Shown here in pieces: positions 21,587 through 32,912 of a stretch of DNA of 64,000 bases. Where the stretch lies: contig NW_017804331.1 of NCBI RefSeq assembly GCF_001625305.1, positions 991,856-1,055,855 on the forward strand, written 5' to 3'. This DNA is from Branchiostoma belcheri (taxonomy: Eukaryota > Chordata > Leptocardii > Amphioxiformes > Branchiostomatidae). Under the pieces are notes generated by a model. The model saw only the letters and a list, made by a program, of their open reading frames with translations. It had not been told where the DNA came from and made no database searches. Positions within the stretch are counted from its first letter, which is position 1. Each line of letters starts with the position of its first letter. The position numbers and the translations under genes were made by a program.

Positions 21587-21706
21587 GTGCAGTTTGGTGC
21601 GTACTTCTGTGTTCCGGTGTTCAGGTACTTGGTGTTACTGATGGTCGCTGGTGTGGTCTTTGGGGTCATGACCAAGTTCAGCTGGGGACGGTGGCTGCTG
21701 TCCAAG
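21587..21706 (+). CDS. SCCPDH: SCCPDH-like exon 7b (canonical, hydrophobic version)
   Basis: Exactly 120 bp, phase 0 at both ends, between acceptor GATTTCCTCAG and donor GTACTT. It encodes VQFGAYFCVPVFRYLVLLMV, AGVVFGVMTKFSWGRWLLSK. Residues about 14-28 form one hydrophobic stretch, like the membrane or lipid-droplet hairpin segment of vertebrate SCCPDH. It aligns without gaps to exon 7a over 40 positions (11 identities by my count), indicating an exon duplication. This version keeps the typical family character and probably encodes the standard isoform. Confidence 0.92.
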
Positions 21707-21752
21707 GTACTTTAATACTCCACTAACATTTCCACTAACACTTCCACTAACC

Positions 21753-22273
21753 CAGCACGTCGGTAGAATTTAATTTCAATTTCATTTAATGTCAACTTCA
21801 ATTTATTCAATCCAACAAAAGCAGGGAATGCTAATGCACCCCTGAATTATGTACATGTATTCGATTTTTACAATTGGTTAAAAAACAAGACAGGACAGGT
21901 ACACAGAAACACACTATATACAAATATGTGCAAACACCATTCACTCTACAACAGGTAATAACTGACATAGGTTTTCAAATATCAGCCATTGTCACTGTCA
22001 TTGTAGAGTCTTACTGCGCTATGTAGAAAGGACTTTTTCAAGCGCACTGTGCATGCGCGAAACCCCAACTTTTCACGGTCTTCGTTGGATGTTTGGTCAA
22101 CATTGCATCAGAATTTTGCCTGTTGCAGACAACATTTTTTCTGACATAACATTTGGAAACTACAGACGGAGTCTTAACCTTATATGCACGAATACGGCCT
22201 TATATGAGACGTTCTGCTGAAGTGCTATGCACAGTACATTACGGGTTTCGCACAGGTGCAGTACGTTCTGCTA
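21753..22273. mobile_element. MITE-C split by a retroposon tail
   Basis: The left terminus GCACGTCGGTAGAAT is separated from the body (22040-22273) by an antisense LINE-like 3' end (about 21768-22035). Confidence 0.65.
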
Positions 22274-22493
22274 ACAAACTTTTTTCCCAAATCTCCAAGA
22301 AGATCTTTTGGCAGCAGCAAGGCAGCATCAAAACTTGGCAATTAAGACAGTAACATTGGCGGGGCAGTGTACAATATGCCACCGAAATTTGGCTGCCAAA
22401 GAAATGTACCACTAACATTTCCACTAACCCTGCCTACCCCAGGCTGGCTCACAGCTACATGTATTCATTCTGTTCACTTCTCATTAATGCATA

Positions 22494-22744
22494 GGCCAAA
22501 CCAATTTAATTTGTTGGTTCACAGATTGTTCGATAATGGATTCTTATTTGAAAAGAAAAATTTTCAGGCTCTGAATCAACTCCAAAATGCTCAAAATTCC
22601 CCAACAGTTGAAGGAGTTTTCCTTCGCTTCAGAGTTGTTACAGTTTTCCCATCTATCAATGCAGTGGTTTGAATTCGAAGTTAGAAATTCATTGTTTGAA
22701 TTGCCATAAAAATCTGAGAACCAACGAATCAAATTGGTGTGGCC
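22494..22744. mobile_element. MITE-A, shortened
   Basis: GGCCAAACCAATTTAATTTG ... AAATTGGTGTGGCC, TTA on the right side, ATA on the left. Confidence 0.8.
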
Positions 22745-22839
22745 TTATGGTAAATGTTGTGATGAAATGTGTTGTTGAAAATCCTTTACGAGTTTGATGT
22801 TTGACACCATACAGCAACCAAAACTGCATTGTTTGTTAC

Positions 22840-23413
22840 CATGGTTTCATAAGTTTGCTCATTCTACTGCTGCTTTGTATGATTTACAGTTTGATTGAAA
22901 ACTTTTTTTCTGGAAAACGGACGAAAATTGATGAATGAATGAATGAATGAATGAATGAATGAATGAATGAATGAATGAATGAATGAATGAATGAATGAAT
23001 GAATGAATGAACGAAGGAACGAACGAACGAACGAATGAATGAACGAACGAACGATACGCAAATACCCACTGGGTTCAGTACAGGTCACAGAAAAGACGTC
23101 ACAGTTTGCAATGAATATATACAATGTACAAGCTAATGCTAATTCTATGTACTATGGACATACATGTATAGTCTAATAATTACGATAATCTGGCTTCTTC
23201 TAGCTTCTTACTTATATCTTCAGTAACGATGTAGATATAAGTACAGAATGTGTTTTATAATCGAAGGTTTGTCTAAAGCCATTAGAAATATGAACTTATC
23301 TTTGTTGCTAAGATGTATGAAATGGGGAAACATATATTGCAACAGTTTATAAAGCTCAGCTCTCTCTTCGTTGCGCAGTCCTATGTCATCCATATAATCA
23401 AATCAACATGGCC
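22840..23413. mobile_element. MITE-B interrupted by a LINE tail
   Basis: Left part to about 22933 (ends ACGGACGAAAATTGATG); right terminus 23376-23413 (ATCCATATAATCAAATCAAC ATGGCC). Between them is a minus-strand LINE 3' end whose tail is the (GAAT)n run 22933-23053. The same LINE end recurs at 47405-47700. Confidence 0.8.
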
Positions 23414-23416
23414 TAA

Positions 23417-23757
23417 GGCCACACCAATTTAACTTCTTGGTTAACGGATTTTTCTAGAAAAATAATGGAGCGGGCGGGCGAAAAAAAAAAAACAGGCCTA
23501 GGCATCCTATTATGGCCCAAAATGGTACGATAGGAGCCATGAAGTCAACACACCAGGCTGATTCAAAATTTAAACAATGAATTTTGAACTTTTAATGATA
23601 CCACTGCATTGAAAGATGGAATGACTGTAACAAGTAGTAAGAAAAGGGCTGTTTTCAACTGTTCAGGGCAACATATGAGCATTTTGCAGTTGATTCTGAA
23701 TTAATTTTTATTTTTATTGTCAAATCAGAAAAAAATGAAGCGGCGAATCCGTTAACC
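23417..23757. mobile_element. MITE-A, right end lost in assembly gap
   Basis: GGTTAACGG subfamily, abutting MITE-B through a shared TAA. Sequence runs to ATCCGTTAACC and then the N gap. Confidence 0.85.
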
Positions 23758-23777
23758 NNNNNNNNNNNNNNNNNNNN
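23758..23777. other. Assembly gap (20 N)
   Basis: A placeholder gap between halves of two different MITE-A subfamily copies. Completing both copies needs well over 100 bp, so the true gap is larger than 20. Confidence 0.95.
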
Positions 23778-24029
23778 TGAGCCATGAAGTCAACACAAAA
23801 GGCTGGGTTAAAATTCAAACATTGAATTTTGAACTTTTAATCAAACCACTGCAATGATAGTTGGGGAAAACTGTAACAACTAGGAAGAAAAGGTCTTTCC
23901 TCAACTGTTGGGGGCAAAACATGAGCATTTTTCAGTTGCTTCAGGACCAGAATCAAATTTTTTTTTTTTGCAAATCAGGAAAAAACGAAGAGGCGAATCC
24001 GAGAACCAACAAATTAAATTGGTGTGGCC
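23778..24029. mobile_element. MITE-A (GGTTCTC subfamily), left end lost in gap
   Basis: Interior and right terminus present, followed by TGA. Confidence 0.8.
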
Positions 24030-24030
24030 T

Positions 24031-24506
24031 GATAATGTAAAAGTAGTAGTGACTGGTTTATTGTTAAAGGCATCCAATGCCCATTTCAGGGCAGCAAAGC
24101 TGGAAATATTCTAGGTAATAAGGCAATCTTTGTGAAATTGACACATACTGCTTCACATTAGCACATTTGAGTCAGTATTTTAGACTTTGGACTTTTAAAA
24201 CTGCTGAAACAAGCCCCAAGATGAGTCCTTTATTTTCTGGGTGGTACCCTAAAAATCAGCCAAGGGCCCTTCCAGTAACTATTTTCGGTCAGAATTTGGG
24301 GAATTTTTGTTCCATGAGGGTCACTGCATATTTGAGTAGTGTGGTTTCAACTGTATGTAGATAAGTGACTATAGAGTATTGACTATGAAAAATAAGGTTT
24401 CCAAGGCCTACAAACTGCACTGGATGCCTTAAATGCTAACTAATAGGTTCATTGGCTCAGTGTGGGCTCTACTCATATCCCAGCCTAGCAGCACATATAC
24501 TGATAT
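24031..24506. other. Intron, no recognised gene
   Basis: No repeat or coding signature identified. Confidence 0.4.
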
Positions 24507-24508
24507 AG

Positions 24509-24715
24509 GGGGGCCCGCAAGCCCTTTTCCGTAGAGCGTAATCGGCCGTTTTACTTCTACGTAGATCGTAGACGGACCGCTCTTCACATTTTGCGTAGAG
24601 CGTATTCGCCGTTTTAATTCTACGTATTATATACTAATGCGTTGTAGCCACTTGGAATTTATCGTAAAGCGTAATCGAGAGGTTTCCAAATTCAGCGTAG
24701 AGCGTTGTCGGGACA
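24509..24715 (+). mobile_element. F element, right end truncated
   Basis: GGGGCCCGCAAGCCCTTTTC ... GCGTAGAGCGTTGTCGGGAC, then joins a 59-bp satellite. Units around CTACGTAGATCGTA are spaced about 31 bp. Confidence 0.75.
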
Positions 24716-24767
24716 ACATAGCCGGCCTGGTTGAATTACCCCAGTTTTTTTAGAACTGGGCTAATCA

Positions 24768-25003
24768 GAAAACAGCCGAAGACCACCAAACCCCCAGTTC
24801 TATAAGCCTGCCACGGAGGCTAATCAGAAAACAGCCGAAGACCACCAAACCCCCAGTTCTATAAGCCTGCTACGGAGGCTAAACAGAAAACAGTCGAAGA
24901 CCACCAAACCCCCAGTTCTATAAGCCTGCTACGGAGGCTAAACAGAAAACAGTCGAAGACCACCAAACCCCCAGTTCTATAAGCCTGCTACGGAGGCTAG
25001 GTG
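24768..25003. repeat. 59-bp satellite, 4 units
   Basis: Unit CTAATCAGAAAACAGCCGAA ... CTGCTACGGAGG. The same satellite occurs inverted at 37764-37945 (3 units) and 51459-51525 (1 unit). Confidence 0.9.
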
Positions 25004-25152
25004 TAAATTATGTAAGGGGAGAAGACAAACATGGATGACTGTGGAGTCACCTCTTGCTCTGCAGAACACGTCCCCCACTGTCTCCCAAATCCTCCCGCTG
25101 AAGGAACTGTCCAACCTGCTTTGGTGCTGCATTTATAACCTGGTCGGCACGC

Positions 25153-26517
25153 TCAGGCCTCGAAATTAACTTAAAGCAACTGTTTTATTTGCAAATTGAC
25201 ATAAGGCCACACCAATTTAATTTCTTGGTTAACAGATTTTTCTAGAAAAATAATGGAGCGGGCGGGCGAAAAAAANAAAAAAAAAACAGGCCTAGGCATC
25301 CTATTATGACCCAAAATGGTACGATAGGAGCCATGAAGTCAACACACCAGGCTGGTTCAAAATTTAAAGAGGGTCTGCATGCCCTTTTTCGTTAACCGTT
25401 ATGGGCTATTTTAATTTACCGTTAATCGTTGCCGGCCCGCTCTAATTCAACGTTAAGCGTTATCAGTATATTCCTCGTGAAGCGTTTTTGGTCGTTTTAA
25501 TTCAACGTAAAACGTTATTTGTCATCCTAAATTCAGCGTTAAGCGTTAATGAATAATTCTTCGTTACGCCTAATTTTGCCTTTCAAAAGTGCAGGAAAAT
25601 GCGTCATTGAAGGTTCAAAAATACAAAATTTCCCGGGGGAGAATGCCCCCGGACCCCCTACATTGCTCGCGCCTTTGGCGCTCGACTCGCGCTTCTGCGC
25701 TCGGTCCCTTTGGCTCTAGCCAGAACCAGTCTTCCCTTCAATTTCCGGAAGTTTGCGGAGAGTTACAGAATTTTTTTAACGAATCCGTCAACCTTGACAG
25801 GCAAATTAAAAATCTTGAGTAAAATATGAAAACATCAGAAGGACCGACAAACACTCTCAACACCATGATTTGCCTCTCAAAATGCGGGAAATTGCGTTTT
25901 TGAAGGTTTAAAAATCCTAAATTTCCATCGGTAAAACTGGGCAGACTGAAAAAATGCAAGCTGGCCGACGTCGACTCGGACACCGGGTATTTGTGCACGC
26001 ACTCGGGGACCAGGGCAGGTGGGAAACACAGGGAACACATACCTTTAATGCATGCTTCATAACATGTAAGGTATACGTAATTTTGTCAGTGATTACCTTT
26101 TCTCACAAAGCGAGATACCAAATCCAGTGCAGCTCGAAAAAAAAGCCTGTCAATTTACCGTTAAGCGTTGCCGACCGTCCTGAATTTACCGTTAAGCGTT
26201 ATCGGCCCTGCTGAATTTACCGTTAACCGTTGCCAGGACCCCCCCATGCAGACCCTCTTTAAACAATGAATTTTGAACTTTTAATGATACCACTGCATTG
26301 AAAGATGGAATAACTGTAACAACAAGGATGAAAAGGACTGTTTTCAACAGTTCTGGGCAAAATATGAGCATTTTGCAGTTGATTCTGAATTTTTATTTTT
26401 ATTTGCAAATCAGAAAAAAATGAAGCGGGCGAATCCGTTAACCATGAAATTAATTTTGTGCAGCCTCAGGCCTCAAAATTAACTTAAAGCAACTGTTTTA
26501 TTTGCAAATTGACATAA
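25153..26517. mobile_element. MITE-A with nested F2 element and 52-bp flanking duplication
   Basis: The MITE (25205-26465) is flanked by 52-bp copies of TCAGGCCTCGAAATTAACTT ... GACATAA (25153-25204, 26466-26517; one mismatch). Inside it lies an 889-bp F2 element (25369-26257) with perfect 6-bp duplication TTTAAA (25363-25368, 26258-26263). The flanking sequence itself looks like a D-family terminus followed by a retroposon tail. Confidence 0.88.
25369..26257 (+). mobile_element. F2 element, copy 1
   Basis: Termini GAGGGTCTGCATGCCC ... ATGCAGACCCTC. Both ends carry about 31-bp units built on ACGTTAAGCGTTA; the middle is noncoding GC-rich sequence (GCGCCTTTGGCGCTCGACTC). Copy 2 at 42838-43886 is inverted. 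One ambiguous base (n) occurs outside the element, at 25276. Confidence 0.85.
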
Positions 26518-26754
26518 AACTAAAACAACATTGCAACCTAATAATACAAAGTATTGTACAAAAGGCTGAATTACGTAGTTTTAGGGAACACACAAAATAT
26601 CATTAATATTTACAAACATAGCCAAACTAAATAACAAGAATATATACAATTGGTAGCGTGTAATTACATGGTAGACGAAGAACTGTTTAAGAGTTTAGAC
26701 AGGTATGGGTATGGAATAGCACTGTTCCTGTACCTTTCAGATTTTATAGATGAT

Positions 26755-27306
26755 AGGCTAAGCTGGAACCCCCCTTTTCTTCCGATTGTCCCAGCACAAT
26801 AATAAATTTCAATTGTCCCAAAGTGAGGATGAACTGTTCCAGCTTGTTTTTCGGGAAGTATTGTATGACTTCAACTTGAAGTCAACTTTATTTTGCTTAC
26901 GTTCTGACTCCCAGTTGCACTATAATGCATTGCAGAGTAGACAGGATTTTTTTTGGTAGGAAGGGGAGACTTTCCAGAGCCAAAAGCCAGGAAGTATATT
27001 TGATGAAGAAGAGAAAGGCTGAAATTCTGATGTTGATTATAGGCACATGTTGATAGGCACGTGTGATGTTACTTTTAAATGTAATGTAATGTATTTTAAA
27101 TGTAGTGTATTTGTACTATTGTGTATTGGTACTACTGTTAAGTACTTTAACTCCAGGAAGATTAGCTACATACTTGATTTTGTACCAATGTCTTGTGTGT
27201 CGCTAATGGAGTTTAATAAAGCACATAAAGCACATTTCTATTGTCCCAAAAATGTCCCAAAGTGTAATAGTGGTCAGTGGCCATCGGGCCACCGTTAGTT
27301 TGGAGC
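26755..27306. mobile_element. D-family repeat (continuation)
   Basis: TTTTCTTCCGATTGTCCCAG ... TTGTCCCAAAAATGTCCC ... GTTAGTTTGGAGCCC. With the CAGGCCTCGAAATTAACTT end at 25154 it suggests one D element split by later insertions. Related fragments: 30784-31330, 35350-35505, 53400-53750, 62634-62721. Confidence 0.6.
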
Positions 27307-28314
27307 CCGGGCGTGCTGAATTGGGCGGATCAGCTCTATCTGCACCGGTAACACCTAGTGTAAACCTTCAGCTGAACAACAATCCATCAGTTTGTAACAG
27401 AAGGAGTGTTGGTTTCGGTGGCTGGGTGTTGTGACATTTCGCATGTGGTCTCTACTCTCTATCCATGCAGACCTGTCCTGTTAGGTCCTCAAATTAAAAC
27501 TTGAACTGCAGCAGATTTTAAACCTTCAACTGAACAACAATCAATCTTAATCTTAATCTTAATAATACTGGCACAAAACCCTCGCGGGTATAGCCGTCCA
27601 GGGGTAGGTCTTGGTGCACGGCTAAGTACGGCCGGTGGTGGAAGTGCACATATCAAATATAAAAGTGAAAAAAGGTTCTGTACAAGGTGCCAAAATAAAG
27701 AAAAAGAAAAAGTGATGGCCGTCTTAGCATGATGTCTATCTACTCATGTATGGGGTGGCCCATATATCGGGCCAACCCCTGTTTGAAATTCGAGAGTGAT
27801 GTGCATGTAGCTGTGTCAGTAGGTAGTTGATTCCAGTCAGATATAATGCGTGGTATGTAACAATCAGTATGTAAAAAGTTGTTTTGGTTTTGGTGGCCTG
27901 GTGTTGTGACATTTCCCATACGGTCACTACCAGGGATCTAGCTAGCTTGACATTTTTTTCCGTCAGCCCTAGATTCATAATCAGACCTGGGGGAGAGTGC
28001 TCGCAATCTATGGGACAAATGTTGGATTTTCGAGCCTTAAAAAAACGCAATTTCCCACATTTTGAGAGTCAAATCATGTGGTTGAGAATGGTGGCCGGCT
28101 TTGGATGTTTTTATATTTTCTCTACTCTCCATGCAGACCTGTCCTGTTAGGTCCTCAAATAAAAGCTTAAACTGCAGCAGATTTTAAACCTTCAACTGAA
28201 CGACGATCAATCGGTATGTAAGAAAAGTCGTGTTGGTTTTGGTGGCCTGGTGTTGTGACATTTCCCATACGGTCACTACCAGGGATCTACCCAGCTTGAC
28301 ATTTTTTTCCGTCA

Positions 28315-28684
28315 GGCCACACCAATTTAATTTCTTGGTTAACGGATTTTTCTACAAAAATAATGGAGCGGGCAGGCGAAAAAAAAAATAAAAATAAAAA
28401 CAGGCCTAGGCATCCTATTATGGCCCTAAATGGTACGATAGGAGCCATGAAGTCAACACACCAGGCTGGTTCAAAATTTAAACAATGAATTTTGAACTTT
28501 TAATGATACCATTGCATTGAAAGATGGAATAACTGCAACAACTAGGATGAAAAGGACTGTTTTCAACTGTTTGGGGCATAATATGAGCATTTTGCAGTTG
28601 ATTCTGAATTTTTATTTTTATTTGCAAATCAGAAAAAAATGAAGCGGGCGAATCCGTTAACCAAGGAATTAAATTGGTGTGGCC
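28315..28684. mobile_element. MITE-A, full length
   Basis: TCA duplication (28312-28314, 28685-28687). The uninterrupted array unit at 27957-27980 shows the empty site. Confidence 0.92.
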
Positions 28685-29036
28685 TCAGCCTAGATTCATA
28701 ATCAGACCTGGGGGAGAGTGCTCGCAATCTATGGGACAAATGTTGGATTTTCGAGCCTTAAAAAAATGCAATTTCCCACATTTTGAGAGTCAAATCATGT
28801 GGTTGAGAATGGTGGCCGGCTTTGGATGTTTTCATATTTTCTCTACTCTCTATCCAGACCTGTCCTGTTAGGTCCTCAAATAAAAACTTTAACTGCAGCA
28901 GATTTTAAACCTTCAACTGAACAACAATCAATCAGAATGTAAGAAAAGTTGTGTTGGATTTGGTGGCCTGGTGTTGTGACATTTCCCATACGGTCTCTAC
29001 CAGGGATCTAGCCAGCTTGACATTTTTTTCCGTCAG

Positions 29037-29422
29037 CAGGGTTGGACAATTTTTCAAAAATCCACTTGCCCTATGGTCATTTCTACTTGCCCAATGAAAA
29101 ATATAAATGACACATTTCATACATTTTTACCGCAAAGAAATTTTTTCAGAAAAAAAAGCACTTTATATTGTTCTATGCTTGACTAATATTTTCCAAAGTA
29201 AGGAGGTTTATTGAGACTTGCAAATGGTTCCCTGACAAAAAGTCATATTATGGGAATACATTATGGAAAAATGATGGGAGATTTTGCTCCAAACACTGCC
29301 ACATCCCAAAAATTTACTTGATTGGGCAAGTACAGGGGGATATTTACTGTCTTGCCCGAACAGTGCTTTTACTTGGCAAGTGGGCAAGTGGGCAAGTGGG
29401 CAATGGGACTTGTCCAACCCTG
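29037..29422. mobile_element. Element with CAGGGTTGGACAA ends
   Basis: Inverted ends CAGGGTTGGACAATTTTTC ... ACTTGTCCAACCCTG and duplicated GTCAG (29032-29036, 29423-29427). Inserted at the same relative place in its array unit as the MITE-A at 28315. Interior rich in CACTTGCCC-type motifs. Confidence 0.8.
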
Positions 29423-29839
29423 GTCAGCCCAGGTTCATGATCGGACCTGGGGGGAGAGTGCTCGCAATCTAGGTGGTCGGTGGGCAAATGTTGGATTTTC
29501 AAGCCTTAAAAAAAACGCATTTTCCCACTTTTTGAGAGTCAAATCATGTGGTTGAGACTGGTGGATGGATGTTTTTATATTTTTACCCAAGATTTTTTGT
29601 CAATTTTGTCTGCCAAGGTTGACGGATTGGTTTAGAAATGTTTCTGCCACACGCCGCAAAGTTCCTGCAATTGATGGGAAAACGGGTGCTGGCTATGGAA
29701 ACCTGGTCTCTACTCTCTAATAAAAAACATAAACAGTGTGGCAGTTTCTTGGTTAGTGGAGTAGAATTATTACCCTGTTGTAAATACATGTAAAAGTGAT
29801 TTAATCAGCATTGTTGGATTAGGCATGGCAGGAATCAAA

Positions 29840-30053
29840 GGGGGGCCCGCAAGCCCTTTTCGTAGAGCGTAATCGGCCGTTTTAATTCTACGTAGGGCGT
29901 AGACGGACCGCTCTAATATTTTTGCGTAGAGCGTATTCGGCGTTTTAATTCTACGTAGTGCATTGTAGCCACTTGGAATTTATCGTAAAGCGTAATTGAG
30001 AGGTTTCCGAATTCAGCGTAGAGTGTTGTCGGGACCCCCCCTTGCAGGCCCTC
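29840..30053 (+). mobile_element. F element
   Basis: GGGGGGCCCGCAAGCCC ... CTTGCAGGCCCTC, 6-bp duplication ATCAAA (29834-29839, 30054-30059). Confidence 0.88.
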
Positions 30054-30061
30054 ATCAAATT

Positions 30062-30128
30062 AAAGACATGTAACACATTGTACCCGTGACAATCGTTGTG
30101 CAATAAACTTTGACTTGACTTGACTTGT
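30062..30128 (+). mobile_element. LINE 3' tail
   Basis: GTGCAATAAACTTTGACTTG ACTTGACTTG, a typical LINE 3' terminal microrepeat. Confidence 0.6.
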
Positions 30129-30783
30129 AACAAAGGAGTCAGTGTACGTATCAGTGGGCTGGGTGTTGTGACGTTTCCCATTTGGTCTCTACTCTCTATT
30201 ATTAATTCCGGTTGGTCCTCAAATAAAAAACATAAACTGCAGCAGTTTCTTGGTTGAGGTAGAATTATTACCCTGTAATGTTCAATATAAGGTGATTCAA
30301 TCAGTATTGTTGGACTGAGGCATGGGAAGAATCAAAGTTACAGCTTAAAGACAATTAGTACTACTTCCAATCAACAGGGCAGGGGACTTTAGAAACTGAA
30401 GGCAACCATGCAGGCAGTACATGTATTCATACATTCAAGAACATTGCATTGTGTTGTAGAAAGAACAATGGCTTGCTTTGCATTTATTACCTTCGCCAAG
30501 AATTGACGAAGGTTATGTTTTCCGTGTGTCTGTGTGTCTGTGTGTCTGTCAACAGCATAACTCGTTTCTAATTAGAATAAGAAGAAGAATTTATGGAGGA
30601 ATCAAAGTAACAGCTTAAAGACATTTAGTACCACTTCGAATTGAGAGGGCAACGGACCTTTGGAAACAGAAGTCAAGTGGAACGTGGGGGCTGTGCTCAT
30701 TACTGATATATTACTTGTTATGGACCATGTCCAAGTGCGCAGACTTGTGTCCTAGCCAAGACAACATGTACAGGAACAGCAGG

Positions 30784-31345
30784 GCTCAAAACTAAAGGTG
30801 TCCTGATGGCCACTGACCACTGACCACTGAAGTTTAGGCTGGGACAACTTAAAAAGTCTCTTTGGGACTTTTTTCGGACAACAGAAAAATAATCCACATC
30901 AGAATGTCAGCCCTTCTTTGAGCTTCTTTACAGTAGTTGATCAGGCACGTGTCCTGACTTTTGGCTCTGGAAAAGCCCCGGAAATTTCTTCAAAATTTCT
31001 CCCCAAACTCTGCCATAATATACTAGTACTGTAGTAGTGTGCCTGGAAGTCATATATTAAGTAAAATATAAAGTCAACTTCAAGTCGACTTCAAGTTGTT
31101 GTTGTACAGGTTGGGACAATTCTGGGACAACATTCCCGTAGCCAGGGGGGGGAGGGATCGGGGGATTTTTTTTCTGAAGTCCTCTCCAAAACGCACGAAA
31201 TGCCATTTTAGAAGGTTCATTTTTGAAAATTTTCCGGACCCCCCTAGGAACTTTGGTCCCCTAAAGCAGTGGGAAGAACCCCCCCCCATTCAAAATCCTG
31301 GCTACGGGGATGGACAATAGGGAAAAAAGTTAATTTCCAGGCCTG
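30784..31345. mobile_element. D-family repeat with nested hAT-like MITE
   Basis: CTGGGACAACTTAAAAAGTC ... TTAATTTCCAGGCCTGAG; the hAT-like MITE (31133-31311, TSD GGACAACA/GGACAATA) lies inside. Confidence 0.7.
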
Positions 31346-31404
31346 AGCAGTCTGCTAATTAGTCAAACACAGTGTGAGAGTCCTTTGTTTTGGGTTCAGT
31401 AACA

Positions 31405-31744
31405 TCTATGCTGGTTACAAAAAAAGTTTTGCAAAAAAAAAGTTCTGTTCATTATGAAATCTACGTGGTCATGAGGGTTGAGCAAATAGCACAGAATATG
31501 GTTTGGCGAATAATCTAGTCTTCAAGTTCATTTCTTTACAATTTCGTCTTTTTTCGTTTGATTTTGGCATTCTACGACATTGGTATATTTTTTATTAATT
31601 TTTTTTGTAACTTGTGGTATATTTTTGCTCATTTTGCAACTGTTTTGTACGATTCACAGTATGGTTGAAAACTTTTTTTTTTGTGGAAACGGCCGAAAAT
31701 TCATGCGCGTGCGGATGTCATCCATATAATCAAATCAACATGGC
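31405..31744. mobile_element. MITE-B, left end missing
   Basis: Interior and right terminus ATCAAATCAACATGGCC followed by TAA. Confidence 0.75.
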
Positions 31745-31756
31745 CTAACGTTACAG

Positions 31757-32533
31757 TAATGTAAGGTTATACCTAACACGAAATGAGGGCTGTAAGGTTA
31801 GAGAATCCACGCTGTTCTGGTGTTATGCTGAGAAGTTGAAGCTGCTTTGCCGTAAAGTTTTACGTTTTCCGACTGAGCTCAGTACCGGCAACAGTGAGAT
31901 TAGAGGTACAGATGGCAGATGGATAGATGTGTGGTTGTGTATACATGTACAGTACATCTGTACCTGTATCTGTATAGCCGGTATAACCGCCCTTCAGCAT
32001 AACACACCAGCTCCTGTATCTGTTTAGCTGGTATAACCGCCCTTCGGCGTAACACACCAGCTTCTCTATCTGTATAGCCGGTATAACCGCCCTTCAGTGT
32101 AACACACCAGCTTCTGTATCTGTATAGCCGGTATAACCGCCCTTCGGCATAACACACCAGCTTCACAGGCACGCGGCGCGGTGGCAGCTAGCTACAATGT
32201 ATATCACAGCAAACGACTTGTTACACTCAATCTTTGCACATTTAATTGCAGGAATTGTTTAAAGCTTTCTAGTGATAATGCCTCAACTGTGCTTGGTGGC
32301 AACGAGTTCCACTCTACGATACATGTAGTTCTTAGAAAATATGAGTTTTTGAACACCTCAATTCTTGGTTGATAACTCTGATATTTGAAGGCATGAATGT
32401 ACGTTTCCTGTTACATTGTTTCTTGGTACATGTAACGTTATATCTAACACGATATGTGGGCTGTAAGGTTAGAGAATCCATGCTGTTCTGGTGTTAGGCT
32501 GAGAAGTTGAAGCTGGTTTGCCGTAAAGTTTTA
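31757..32533 (-). mobile_element. LINE-Y 3' end between 110-bp direct repeats
   Basis: LINE-Y (31957-32395, four CGGCTATACAGATACAG tail units) lies between copies of AACACGAAATGAGGGCTGTA ... CCGTAAAGTTTTACG (31776-31865 and 32442-32530 cores). Confidence 0.75.
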
Positions 32534-32690
32534 CGTCCATTTCGTTCAGTTTGAATCACACAGAATTCACAGCTGGAGAGCATCATTTGGGATAGAATTA
32601 TTGCACTCCATACGTGCATTCGTGTACCTCGTAATATTGCTTCTACCATCGTTGAAGAGGTTCATCAGTCACGTAGAATTAACAGTTAGT

Positions 32691-32912
32691 AGAAATTCTT
32701 CGATCAGTGACTGTATTTTGTACGTACCTCCAAATTTTCGGTGTCGACTGTACACCTTGATCACGGAATGACAATCCACACAAGTCTCGACCTAGTCTCG
32801 TGTTCTCGCGAGACTAGGTCATTCCGTGATCAAGGTGTACAGTCGACACCGAAAATTTGGAGGTACGTGATTTACCTTAAAAAATACAGTCACTGATCGA
32901 AGAATTTCAACT
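32691..32912. repeat. Long inverted repeat, about 80-bp arms
   Basis: GAAATTCTTCGATCAGTGAC ... CTTGATCACGGAATGAC is mirrored on the right; the loop contains a second hairpin, CCTAGTCTCG / CGAGACTAGG. The arm sequence is related to 46963-47361. Confidence 0.9.

Larger units (their letters stand above)
27386..30350 (+). repeat. Tandem array of about 350-bp units, each with different insertions
   Basis: Blocks sharing GGTGGCCTGGTGTTGTGACA, CTAGATTCATAATCAGACCT, CGCAATTTCCCACATTTTGA and GACCTGTCCTGTTAGGTCCT recur near 27386/27850, 28140, 28855, 29430 and 30125. Unit 2 holds MITE-A, unit 3 an element with CAGGGTTGGACAA ends, and a later unit an F element. The core resembles the interior of F2 copy 2 (43136-43450). 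Confidence 0.8.

Noticed and set aside
22864..23124. ORF with SFIHSFIH repeats
   Set aside because: It is a translation of the (GAAT)n microsatellite.
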